Part shown: in pieces, positions 24,725-32,597 of the stretch
Layout: the number at the start of each line of letters is the position of its first letter
Numbering within the stretch: the first letter of the stretch is position 1
Source of the DNA: Spirochaetaceae bacterium
GTDB lineage: Bacteria; Myxococcota_A; UBA9160; UBA4427
Length of the DNA stretch: 64,000 bases
Reading direction: 5' to 3'
Assembly (NCBI GenBank): GCA_020632655.1
Contig: JACKFD010000001.1
Coordinates: 248,001-312,000 of the forward strand
Translations under genes and position numbers: made by a program
Notes under the pieces: model-generated
What the model was told of the DNA's origin: nothing
Databases searched by the model: none
Seen by the model: the letters and a program-made list of their open reading frames with translations, nothing else

Positions 24725-25438
24725 CTACCACAGACCCGGGATCAGGCGATACCGCACGCGGCGCGCGTACTCGGCGTAGCCGGATAGCTCCGCGAACAGC
24801 GTGCGATCCTCGAGCACCGTCCGAACGACGGACACGGCCAGCGCGAAGCCCGCCGCGACCCAGGTCCAGAGCGAGTCCAGCGCGAGTGGTAGGCCGACGA
24901 CGGAGAGCAGCGTGCCCGCGTAGCCGGGGTGGCGGACGACGCGATAGGGGCCGCTGTCGCAGACCCGGTGGCCGCGCTCGGTCTGGATGCGGACCATCGT
25001 GGTGAAGAAGCGATTCTCCACCAGGGCCCAGACGCCGAACCCATAGCCGGATGCGCAGAGCAGCAGCCCCACGACGTGGAGCCAGGTCGGAAGGGGCGCG
25101 CTCCAGCCGTGGCGATGGTCCAGGCTCGCGACGATCACGGGGAGATAGAGGACGCTTACGGCCATCAGCGGGGCGAGCACCCGGTCCCACGCCTTGACGG
25201 ACTGACCGCGGCCGAAGCGCATCCGGTCGGCCTGCAGCCCCGGATGACGGCGCTCCGCCCAGACCCGACCGCCGACGCCCGAGACGAGTACGAGCAGCGA
25301 GAGCATCCAGGCCTGCCACCAGTACGCGTCGCGCCCGACGGCGAGCAGGACGACCGGGACGACGAGGTAGGCGGCCGCAATGGCGAGCCAGGCGGTTGCC
25401 GGGACTGCCTCCGGAGAAGCCTTGGGGAATTCCTCCAC
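24725..25438 (-). CDS. Isoprenylcysteine carboxyl methyltransferase-like membrane protein
   Basis: Integral membrane methyltransferase of the ICMT/PEMT group, 237 aa with about five to six helices. The SAM-binding signature is GPYRVVRHPGYAG near residue 167. It is followed by the conserved C-terminal acidic-Arg helix (EDRTLFAELSGYAEYARRV) ending RYRLIPGLW. In bacteria such proteins methylate small or lipid acceptors, and the target cannot be told from sequence. GTG start at 25438. It is convergent with the glycine-rich protein gene. Confidence 0.8.
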   Translation of the reverse strand: MEEFPKASPEAVPATAWLAIAAAYLVVPVVLLAVGRDAYWWQAWMLSLLVLVSGVGGRVWAERRHPGLQADRMRFGRGQSVKAWDRVLAPLMAVSVLYLPVIVASLDHRHGWSAPLPTWLHVVGLLLCASGYGFGVWALVENRFFTTMVRIQTERGHRVCDSGPYRVVRHPGYAGTLLSVVGLPLALDSLWTWVAAGFALAVSVVRTVLEDRTLFAELSGYAEYARRVRYRLIPGLW

Positions 25439-25758
25439 GGGCGTAGCTTAGCGCCTAGCATCGGGGGGGGCGGACGTCGGATCCGGATCCTCTTGCCACT
25501 CGATCTCGAGGCGCCGCCGATCGAGGTCATCCCCCTCCGAATCTCCGCATTGCGCTGGATCCGACCCAGCTGGCCTCCGCGCGTGTCCCCGTCGTTCCGG
25601 GGCGAGCCGCCGGCGAGCCCTGGCCACCGCGCGTTCGATTTCGATTGACGCCTCCCTCGATCCGGGCGGAAGATGAGGCGTCCTTCGTCCCGTCGGTCCA
25701 TCGACGACGGAACGGCTGCACGCGTGCCGGGCGACCTCCCGGTCCAGGGAAGACAGCG
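25439..25758. other. Divergent gap between the methyltransferase and the anchor protein genes
   Basis: 320 bases without a convincing gene. A TTGACG at 25645-25650 could be a -35 box for the rightward gene, but no good -10 is found at 16-19 bases. Confidence 0.3.
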
Positions 25759-26430
25759 ATGAAGTGGAAGATCCTCCTGCTGGCCTTGGGGATGTTCGTC
25801 ACCTCGGGCGCACTGCACGAAGCCGCCGCCCAGAGCCTGATCGTGAACGGCAGCTTCGAGACCGCGACCGTCAGTCCCGGATCGAGCTACGTGCGGCTCG
25901 TCGGCGGCGACACGCGCGTCACGGGCTGGACGATCCTCGGCGACACCATCGACTACATCGGTCCCGGCTGGGTCGCCTCCGACGGCGTGCGCAGCTTCGA
26001 CCTCGACGGCGCACCGGGCGACTCCAGCGCACTCCTGCAGACCTTCGCGACCGTGCCCGGCACGACCTACCTCGTCACCTTCGATCTGGCCGGCAACATA
26101 AACGGCCTGCCGACCATCAAGCCGATCCGCGTCAAGGCCGACGCCCAGAGCGCCGACTTCACGTTCGACATCACGGGCCGGAACGCCGTGAACATGGGCT
26201 GGACGCCGATCTCGTGGACCTTCGTCGCCGACGACACGAGCGCGACGCTCGAGCTGCTGAGCCTGACGACGCCCGCGACGGTCCAGGGCTGGGGTGCTGC
26301 GGTCGACAACGTGTCGGTCGTGGCGCTGCCTGGCGCCGTGCCGCTGTTGGGTCCGCTCGGATGGCTGGCGATCGGGATCGGGCTGATCGCGACGGCTTCC
26401 CTGCGACTGCGTGGGGTCGCGGAGGCCTGA
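25759..26430 (+). CDS. Choice-of-anchor C-like surface protein with C-terminal sorting helix
   Basis: Exported protein of 223 aa from ATG 25759; a longer frame upstream lacks a signal peptide. MKWKILLLALGMFVTSGALH is the signal peptide. The mature part begins QSLIVNGSFETATVSPGSS, the NGSFE opening of choice-of-anchor C and DUF642 carbohydrate-binding-like proteins. A beta-sandwich follows, with SSALLQTFATVPGTTYLVTF and WGAAVDNVSVVAL. The end (LPGAVPLLGPLGWLAIGIG then LRLRG) is a hydrophobic helix with trailing arginines. It resembles VPLPA/PEP-CTERM anchors, although the motif is not canonical. Confidence 0.7.
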   Translation: MKWKILLLALGMFVTSGALHEAAAQSLIVNGSFETATVSPGSSYVRLVGGDTRVTGWTILGDTIDYIGPGWVASDGVRSFDLDGAPGDSSALLQTFATVPGTTYLVTFDLAGNINGLPTIKPIRVKADAQSADFTFDITGRNAVNMGWTPISWTFVADDTSATLELLSLTTPATVQGWGAAVDNVSVVALPGAVPLLGPLGWLAIGIGLIATASLRLRGVAEA

Positions 26431-26504
26431 CGCCGGGCGGGGCGTGGCCTTGGGACGCGGCGAATCGTCATGGGCCGCGGTGGGCGGCGAGAGCCCCCCG
26501 GCCC

Positions 26505-27809
26505 TCAGCGCGGGACCCGACCGCGCACCTCCCGTCCTCGTAGTCGCTGCAACGCGAGCTCGAGCGCCAGGGCGGACGCGCCGAGCAGGCCGAGCAGCGC
26601 GATCACGGACGGCGCCTCGCGGCTCAGGTAGAGCAGGGCGATCCCCATGGCACCGAAGCTGGTGAGCGCCGCCGTCGCGACCAGCGCGCGGGAGGCGCCC
26701 GTCTCGTCGATGCGCCGCAGATGACCGAGATGCGTCACGCCGTGGACGAAGAGGATCGCGATCGATCCGATCGCCGCGATCTGCGAGAGGTCGAAGCCGA
26801 GGGCGAGGATCATGACGAAGAGGCCGCTGATCACGAGTCCCTCCCGGCTATGCGCGATCGGCCGGCCGAAGGCAGCCGGGAGCTCGCCCTTGGTCGCGAG
26901 CTCGTAGGTCACGTTCGTGACGGCGTAGAGGTTGGCGTTGATGGCCGAGGCCGTGGAGACGAGCGCGGCGACGGCGATCACCCGGAAGCCGATCGGGCCG
27001 AAGATCGGGAGCGCCGCCTCCGCGAGGGCGTAGTCGCGGGCCTCGACGACGCGGTCCGCCGTGAGCTGGCCGAAGACGGCGAGGGAGACGGCGACGTAGA
27101 GGGCCATCACGAGCGCGATCGCGGTCAGGATCGCCCGGGGCAGGGTGTGCGCGGGGTCGGGCATGTCCTCGGCGGCATTCGTGATGACCCGGAAGCCTTC
27201 GTAGGCGAAGAACGTGATCGCGAGGCTGAAGAGGACGTCGTTTGGCGCGGGGTAGCTACGGGGGGAGAGCAGCTCCGGCTGGAGCGAGACGAGTCCCGCG
27301 ATGGCGAGCACGAGAAGCACCGAGAACTTGATCGCGACCGTGAGCTTCTCCCAGAAGGCGACGTCCCGGGGACCGCGGAGGTTCACTCCGACGAAGGCGG
27401 CCACGATGCCGATCGCGAGCACGTGATGGGCATGGGGCCCGACGGTCGCGGGCAGGAAGGTCGCCGCATAGTTGCCGAAGGTCTTGGCGATGAGCGCCAG
27501 GGACACGACGGCAGCGACGTAGAGCACGATGCTCATGGTGCCCGAGAAGAGGCCGACGCCGTAGCACTGTACGAGGTACTCGACGATGCCCCCGGCCGAG
27601 GGGAAGCGGGCGCCGAGCTTGCCGAGCGAGTAACCGGAGAGCATGGCGATCAGGCCGCCGGCGATGAACGACAGGTAGACCGCGTTGCCGGCGATGGTGC
27701 CAGCCTCGCCGAGGAGTGCAAAGATGCCCGCTCCGATCATCGCCCCGACTCCGAGCGAGACGGCGGACCAGAAGGTGATCGGCTTCTCGGGGTCGGGTGC
27801 GGCGGGCAT
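26505..27809 (-). CDS. APC family amino acid permease
   Basis: Inner membrane transporter of 434 aa with about 12 helices. TFWSAVSLGVGAMIGAGIF is the TM1 substrate-binding break typical of the APC superfamily. FAYEGFRVITNAAEDMPDP and the following loop match TM6 and its end. I chose ATG 27809 (MPAAPDPEKPITFW) over the upstream in-frame start because homologues begin near there. The substrate is not readable; amino acids or polyamines are likely. Confidence 0.85.
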   Translation of the reverse strand: MPAAPDPEKPITFWSAVSLGVGAMIGAGIFALLGEAGTIAGNAVYLSFIAGGLIAMLSGYSLGKLGARFPSAGGIVEYLVQCYGVGLFSGTMSIVLYVAAVVSLALIAKTFGNYAATFLPATVGPHAHHVLAIGIVAAFVGVNLRGPRDVAFWEKLTVAIKFSVLLVLAIAGLVSLQPELLSPRSYPAPNDVLFSLAITFFAYEGFRVITNAAEDMPDPAHTLPRAILTAIALVMALYVAVSLAVFGQLTADRVVEARDYALAEAALPIFGPIGFRVIAVAALVSTASAINANLYAVTNVTYELATKGELPAAFGRPIAHSREGLVISGLFVMILALGFDLSQIAAIGSIAILFVHGVTHLGHLRRIDETGASRALVATAALTSFGAMGIALLYLSREAPSVIALLGLLGASALALELALQRLRGREVRGRVPR

Positions 27810-27969
27810 CGGTGGGTCCTGTCGGGGCGGCGGCGTCAGGATACTCCGCGTCGTCCCGACCATCCGGGAATCCTTCGGGAGGGTCGCTTCGTCCGCGGCC
27901 CGCGCCGACCGATCGCGTTCGTCCCGTCTGGATCCGGGCTCCCACGCGGAATCCGTCGCAGGCGCAGGT

Positions 27970-28737
27970 CTACCGCGCCGCCCCGCCCACTCCGCGGAGC
28001 CGCGGCAGGAAGCGCCCCGCCTCGAGCCGGTACGCCTCGTAGGGCCGGCCGATGTCCCGGACGAGGTCCCGCTCCTCGAACCACAGTCCTACGAAGATGT
28101 AGAGCGTGAAGCCGATGCTGAGCGGCAGCTGTGTGTGCGTCATCTCCGGCGTCGCCCAGATGCCGATCAGGACGCCCGTCTGGATCGGGTGTCGCGAGAA
28201 GCGGTACATCGCCCGCTTCACGAATCGCAGCGGCTCGCGACGCTGCTGGCGGAAGTGGAAGTAGACCTGGCGCAGGCCGAAGAGGTCGAAGTGATCGATC
28301 GCGAACGTCGCGGCCAGCAGGTAGACCCAGCCGAACGCGAAGAGCGCCCAGAGCAGGATCCTCGCCGCCTCGTTCGAGACGGACCAGACGACGCCCGGGA
28401 TCGGCTGCCAGGCGCCGACCAGCAGCAGACTCGTCACGCCGGCGACCAGCACGTAGGTCGCGCGCTCGGCCGGCTCGGGGATCACGCGGGTCAGGACGGA
28501 CTTGAACGCGCTGCGCGCCATGCCCGTATGCACGACGCCCCAGACTGCGACGAGCAGGAGATTCCATCCGAGCGCGTGCCCGCTTCCGGGGCGGGCGAAG
28601 AATCCGAAGGGCACGATTCTGGCGAGCGCGGCGATGATCGCTCCCAGGCCGATCACGCCGACGACATAACAGAGGACTCCGTAGATCAGGACGACGATCC
28701 GGTTCGGCAGGGACGCGTTCAGGTCGGCGCTCGTCAT
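27970..28737 (-). CDS. mddA: MddA-like methanethiol S-methyltransferase family membrane protein
   Basis: Five- to seven-helix membrane protein, 255 aa from ATG 28737. It matches remembered MddA features in order: VVLIYGVLCYVVGV at the start, GVVHTGMARSAFK, AERATYVLVAGVTSLLL, WQPIPGVVWSV, and IDHFDLFGLRQVYFHFR. Then come FSRHPIQTGVLIGIWATPEM and LYIFVGLWFEERDLV with PYEAYR. MddA methylates methanethiol to dimethyl sulfide using SAM. The wider family includes NnrU and ICMT-like proteins, so the exact acceptor is unproven. The first in-frame ATG, 39 codons upstream, adds no membrane or signal features. Confidence 0.65.
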   Translation of the reverse strand: MTSADLNASLPNRIVVLIYGVLCYVVGVIGLGAIIAALARIVPFGFFARPGSGHALGWNLLLVAVWGVVHTGMARSAFKSVLTRVIPEPAERATYVLVAGVTSLLLVGAWQPIPGVVWSVSNEAARILLWALFAFGWVYLLAATFAIDHFDLFGLRQVYFHFRQQRREPLRFVKRAMYRFSRHPIQTGVLIGIWATPEMTHTQLPLSIGFTLYIFVGLWFEERDLVRDIGRPYEAYRLEAGRFLPRLRGVGGAAR

Positions 28738-28986
28738 GGGTGGGCCTCCGATCGTCAGCGGGGGGTGGAGGCTCCGATCCTCGCACACGATGCGCGATCT
28801 GCCCGAAGCGATTCCGTCCGAGTCGCTCCGGGCTGGAACCGACCCGTTCGCCATCGAAGGGCGCGCGCGGCGCGAGCCCGGATCCTCGTCGGGCCCCGGG
28901 TGCCCCTTGGGAGCCAGCGGGCCGTTCAGCTCGACTCCGCCTTCGCCGCGGCGGCCGCGGGTCGAACGAAGCGAGGCCGGTGCGAT

Positions 28987-29295
28987 CTAGGTTCTCGAGC
29001 CCAGCCGGCGGAAGACCGCCAGCGGCGACTCGTCTTCGATCGGATCGTCGTTCCGGGGCAGCACGGCCAGGAGGCGCGCGACGACCGCCTCCGTGTCGTC
29101 GATGCCACGAACGAGGAGCTCTCCCGGCAGCAGGCGTTCGATGACGCCGCGGAGCTCCTTCATGCGAAGCTGCTTCGGGTTCAGGCCAGCCGCCTTCAGC
29201 GCGATCCGGAGCGTGCCGCGAGCCTGGAGCCGGTCGAGGTTCGTCGCGCGTTCGAGCTCCTCCGCGACGATCGTGAAGGCCTGCCCTTCAGCCAC
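28987..29295 (-). CDS. Small hypothetical protein coupled to a membrane protein
   Basis: 102 aa, soluble, mostly helical, no motif I can name. The core FTIVAEELERATNLDRLQAR and LRIALKAAGLNPKQL, then IERLLPGELLVRGI, looks like a conserved compact domain, with an acidic C-terminal tail. It starts at GTG 29295, and the first eight bases overlap the end of the upstream membrane protein gene (GTGGCTGA). The two are therefore probably made together. Confidence 0.65.
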   Translation of the reverse strand: MAEGQAFTIVAEELERATNLDRLQARGTLRIALKAAGLNPKQLRMKELRGVIERLLPGELLVRGIDDTEAVVARLLAVLPRNDDPIEDESPLAVFRRLGSRT

Positions 29296-30061
29296 GGTGC
29301 GACGTTCCCTTCGGCGCCTCCGCCCCGAGTGTCTCTTCGGAGCGGCGCGCTCCGGGAAAGAAGGCGACGGAGAGGGAGCAGGCCGACACGATACCGAGTA
29401 GCGCCGAGACCATCCGCGCGGCCGCGACGTTCGCGGCCACGGCCGGGATCAGCATCTCGGTCGCCATGTTGAGCCAGACCACGCTGCCCGCGATCGTGCA
29501 GACGCCCCAGTAGAAGAAGCGGTTCGTCGTCTCCCGATCGACGAACCCGAGGGCGAGGCGTCGCCTGAGCAGGACGTAGTAGCCGAGTGACTCGATCCCG
29601 GCCCAGGCGTTTCCGATGAAGCGCCCCATCAGGCTCGCGAGCTGCCAGATGCGTCCCTCGTCGCCGGGATGATGGATCGACTGCCCGAGCGGCAGGGTCA
29701 CGGCGAGACCGACGGCGCCGATCGCCAGGAACGCGAGGGACAGGAGGAACAATCCCATGGCCCAGGTCGTTCGGGGCCGGAAGACGCGGAGCACGAAGTA
29801 CGGAAGCAGGGCGTACCCGACGTGGCAGAGGATGGAGGAGAGCTGGTAGGTCGCGTACGCGACGCGCGGGTCGAGGCCTGGCAGGAACGCTGGCGCGATG
29901 CCGACCATCGTTCCGATCCCGCCTGCGAGCATGAGCGAAAGACCGAGCAGGCGCTCCGGCAAGCCGCGGGTGTGACGCGCGAGGCCCAGGAGACGCGCGC
30001 CCACGAGCAGGCTTGCCGCGCTGAAAGCCAGCAATCCCAACAATGCGATCAGGTCGATCAT
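29288..30061 (-). CDS. Multi-spanning membrane protein of unknown function
   Basis: 257 aa with about seven hydrophobic helices (first: MIDLIALLGLLAFSAASLL). Between them are ARHTRGLPERLLGLSLMLAG and SILCHVGYALLPYFVLRVF. A conserved-looking FIGNAWAGIESLGYYVLLRR follows. Polar residues inside the helices (His, Tyr, Cys) would suit a sensor or transporter, but no family is recognised. ATG 30061 is preceded by GGAG; an upstream in-frame start is not hydrophobic. It is followed without a gap by the 102-aa gene. Confidence 0.65.
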   Translation of the reverse strand: MIDLIALLGLLAFSAASLLVGARLLGLARHTRGLPERLLGLSLMLAGGIGTMVGIAPAFLPGLDPRVAYATYQLSSILCHVGYALLPYFVLRVFRPRTTWAMGLFLLSLAFLAIGAVGLAVTLPLGQSIHHPGDEGRIWQLASLMGRFIGNAWAGIESLGYYVLLRRRLALGFVDRETTNRFFYWGVCTIAGSVVWLNMATEMLIPAVAANVAAARMVSALLGIVSACSLSVAFFPGARRSEETLGAEAPKGTSHRG

Positions 30062-30136
30062 TCCGGCGCTCCCGTCGAGGCAGCGCATCGGACGCATCGC
30101 CCCGGGAGTCAAGCGAAGGCGCGTGCGCTCCGGTCC

Positions 30137-31303
30137 TCACCGCACTCGAGGCCGCGTCCCGACCGGGCATTCGCCCGACGAGGATGCGCCGAAACGTCCG
30201 AACTCGTCACGACGAGGCTGCGCCGGCTCGTTCGGGCTCGTCACGACGAAACGTCGGTCGGGCCCGAGTCGCGCGACGCGCACAAGGAATCGGCCATACA
30301 CGACGAGCCCCGCGGCCAGCGCGAAGCTCGACGCGAAGGGCGGCTCGGGCACGCCGATCGGCGGTGGGCAGCGCGTCGCGAGGCCACTCGTCGGGTCCGA
30401 GCGAGCGCCGAGGACCTGCCCCTCGAAGGGGGGCGAGGTGCCGATCAGGCACGTGCCGGCGGTCTCGCCCTTCAGGTAGACGTCGAAGAAGAGACGCGTG
30501 TTCTCGGCCAGATAGGTCTGTGTCGAGGCATTCGCGAAGACGCCCATCTGCGCGTGATCCAGGCCAGGCAGGATCGACTGGTACTTGTCGTCGACGTCCG
30601 GGTAGCGCTCGTAGGGCGTGAGGCGCCAATCCGGCTCGATGATCGTGCCGAGGGCGTTCGAGTCCTTCTCGTCCCCGCCGACGAGATCGAAGGCCGGGAT
30701 CCCGATCGAGGCCCAGGTGTCGTCCATCGGGCCGTCGTCGTAGGCGCCGAACTGGCCCGCGCCCTGGGGCGAGATCGGGGCGATTGCGACGATGCGCTCG
30801 TCCCGGAAGCTCGGGGCGCCCTCGAAGTCTCCGCCCGCGAGGGCCATCGACGTGTAGGCACCATAGGAATGCCCCGCATGGCCGAAGGCCGAGAGATCGA
30901 GACTCCCGCCGAGGTCGGGCGGAAGCGGGAGGGTGCCGGCCTGGAGCTGGTCGAGCACGAAGGAGACGTCGGCGGGCCGGTCGAAGGTGTGGGGAGTGGG
31001 GAAGGACGACGGTCTGTGATTGACGTGGATGGCGAGGTAGCCCGCGGCCGCCCAATGCGTGCCGTAGTACGGGTACAGCGTATGGCCGAACGTCGACCCG
31101 GTGCCGCCATGCGAGAAGACGAGCACGGAGGCCACGCCCGAGAAGTCGATCGGATAGTAGGCGGTGTAGGCGATCTCGCGGGAGCGAGCGGCGTCGAAGA
31201 CCGCGCTCGTGAACGACGCCACCTCGTAGCACGCGGCGGGTCGGGCCGCGGCGAGCAGCGCGATGGCTGCGCCGAGAAGCGGGATCGATCGGCTTCGGGT
31301 CAT
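30137..31303 (-). CDS. Secreted alpha/beta hydrolase with an internal PEP-CTERM-like segment
   Basis: 388 aa from ATG 31303 (GGGGAGC before it). Signal peptide SIPLLGAAIALLAAARPAACY. Hydrolase fold: VLVFSHGGTGSTFGH oxyanion strand, nucleophile Ser in GHAGHSYGAYTSM, acid loop FDLVGGDEKDS, and catalytic His in LPGLDHAQMGVF. It resembles dienelactone hydrolase/PAF-acetylhydrolase-like secreted enzymes. Near residue 325 is VPEPPFASSFALAAGLVVY then GRFLVRVARL, which has the PEP-CTERM layout. About 40 residues follow it, which is not usual for such an anchor. It lies in a leftward run with the gene at 31374. Confidence 0.75.
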   Translation of the reverse strand: MTRSRSIPLLGAAIALLAAARPAACYEVASFTSAVFDAARSREIAYTAYYPIDFSGVASVLVFSHGGTGSTFGHTLYPYYGTHWAAAGYLAIHVNHRPSSFPTPHTFDRPADVSFVLDQLQAGTLPLPPDLGGSLDLSAFGHAGHSYGAYTSMALAGGDFEGAPSFRDERIVAIAPISPQGAGQFGAYDDGPMDDTWASIGIPAFDLVGGDEKDSNALGTIIEPDWRLTPYERYPDVDDKYQSILPGLDHAQMGVFANASTQTYLAENTRLFFDVYLKGETAGTCLIGTSPPFEGQVLGARSDPTSGLATRCPPPIGVPEPPFASSFALAAGLVVYGRFLVRVARLGPDRRFVVTSPNEPAQPRRDEFGRFGASSSGECPVGTRPRVR

Positions 31304-31373
31304 GCGGGACGGGCTCCCCGCGGACTCGGCGGAGGTCGAAGCGCCCGACGAGACGCCCCGACCCGTCTCCGCG

Positions 31374-32198
31374 CTAGGGCGCTGCGCGACGACCGACCGG
31401 CCGTCGCCGCGTCCGAAGCCCCGCGAGCGCCATGACGCCCACCGCGAGTCCTGCCGCCGTACCGGGCTCGGGCGCCGCGAAGACCGACGCGTCGAACTCG
31501 AGTCGCAGATGGTAGGTCTCGGAGACGCCGGTCGGATTGTCGAAGACCGCCGAGAACGTGGGCGTTGCATCGATCAGGGTGCCACCGGCGGCGAGCGAGT
31601 AGTCGTCGGAGGCGAGGGGATCGTTCGCGCCTCCGGGAGCGTTCACGTCCACGTCCGGCAGATAGAGACGGAAGGCGGCGAAGGCATTGCCGACGTCGCC
31701 GGCCTGGGACTCGAGGTAGACGTGGGTCTCGAAGGGATCGAGCAGCAGGTTCGCGGTCGTGAAGGGCAGGATCTCGAGCTCGAAGTCGTAGGCGACCGCG
31801 GCGCCGACGGCATCCCCCGTCGCGACCGAGCCGAACACGAAGGCCTCGGCCGAGGTCCAGAACTCGTTGGTCGGGTCGTCGTTGTAGAGGCTGGCGTCGG
31901 TGACGCCTTCGGAGACGAGCAGGTCGGCCGTCGGCCACTCGCCCGCGAGCGCGTCCCAGGTCTGCGTCGTCCAGATGATGGGCACGGTCGGGCCCGGCTG
32001 ATCCGACGCGCGAACGCGCTCGTCGAGCGTCGTCCAGTTGTAGCCGGGACCGCTCCAGGACTCGACGTAGAGCCCGCTATCGAGAAAGTTCATGCCGATC
32101 GAGACGTCCCAGGCGGAAGCCGACCCGGAAGACAAGCAGAGGAGGAGGGCAGCCAGCAGAGCCTGGGCCGGCCATCGGGAAGCGCGCGTCAGCGACAT
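31374..32198 (-). CDS. PEP-CTERM surface protein of unknown function
   Basis: 274 aa. The signal peptide (LTRASRWPAQALLAALLL) cuts near SASA-WD. The mature region is Asp/Ala-rich and beta-predicted (WDVSIGMNFLDSGLYVES, then FELEILPFTTANLLLDP). The end is a textbook PEP-CTERM: FAAPEPGTAAGLAVGVMAL then AGLRTRRR. Function unknown; probably processed by an exosortase encoded elsewhere. It is 70 bases ahead of the secreted hydrolase on the same strand. Confidence 0.82.
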   Translation of the reverse strand: MSLTRASRWPAQALLAALLLCLSSGSASAWDVSIGMNFLDSGLYVESWSGPGYNWTTLDERVRASDQPGPTVPIIWTTQTWDALAGEWPTADLLVSEGVTDASLYNDDPTNEFWTSAEAFVFGSVATGDAVGAAVAYDFELEILPFTTANLLLDPFETHVYLESQAGDVGNAFAAFRLYLPDVDVNAPGGANDPLASDDYSLAAGGTLIDATPTFSAVFDNPTGVSETYHLRLEFDASVFAAPEPGTAAGLAVGVMALAGLRTRRRPVGRRAAP

Positions 32199-32597
32199 GG
32201 GATTCAGCCTTTGCAGCAGGAGCTCGAAGGTCGATCGTGGGCCTCGCTCGCCGCCCGACCGACGGGATCAGCACTCGGGCGTGCCGAGTGGCGCGGCGCG
32301 AACGTCGCCAATCGAGCGCCGGCTGGCAATGGGAATCGGGGCACGATGCCGCAGAGCTGCCTGCGCGTGGTGGGGGCGGGCCGTCTCGGGGTGAGGAATG
32401 GGACGATCGCCCGGGCCGGTCGCTACGCTCGGCGTCGCGAGTCGTGAAGTCACGGCGTGGGGGCCGGTGGGGCGCCTCGACACAGGCGGCGAAGGTCGCA
32501 GCCACGGTGCCCCCGAAGAGGGGGAACGTCGATTGCACGGTGCGCGGTCGAGCACTCATCTGCGCATCGCGCGCCATGCCCGTCAGGAGTCGATCCC
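32199..32597. other. Divergent control region between a PEP-CTERM gene and a monooxygenase gene
   Basis: 399 bases, no gene supported. A 19-base inverted repeat CACTCGG (32272-32278), spacer GCGTG, CCGAGTG (32284-32290) could be an operator. CAGGAGTCGATCCC ends the region as the ribosome binding site for the monooxygenase. Confidence 0.4.

Noticed and set aside
22294..32597. Sigma54 boxes before the PEP-CTERM genes
   Set aside because: I looked for GG-N10-GC elements upstream of the genes at 22623, 25759 and 32198 and found none with correct spacing.
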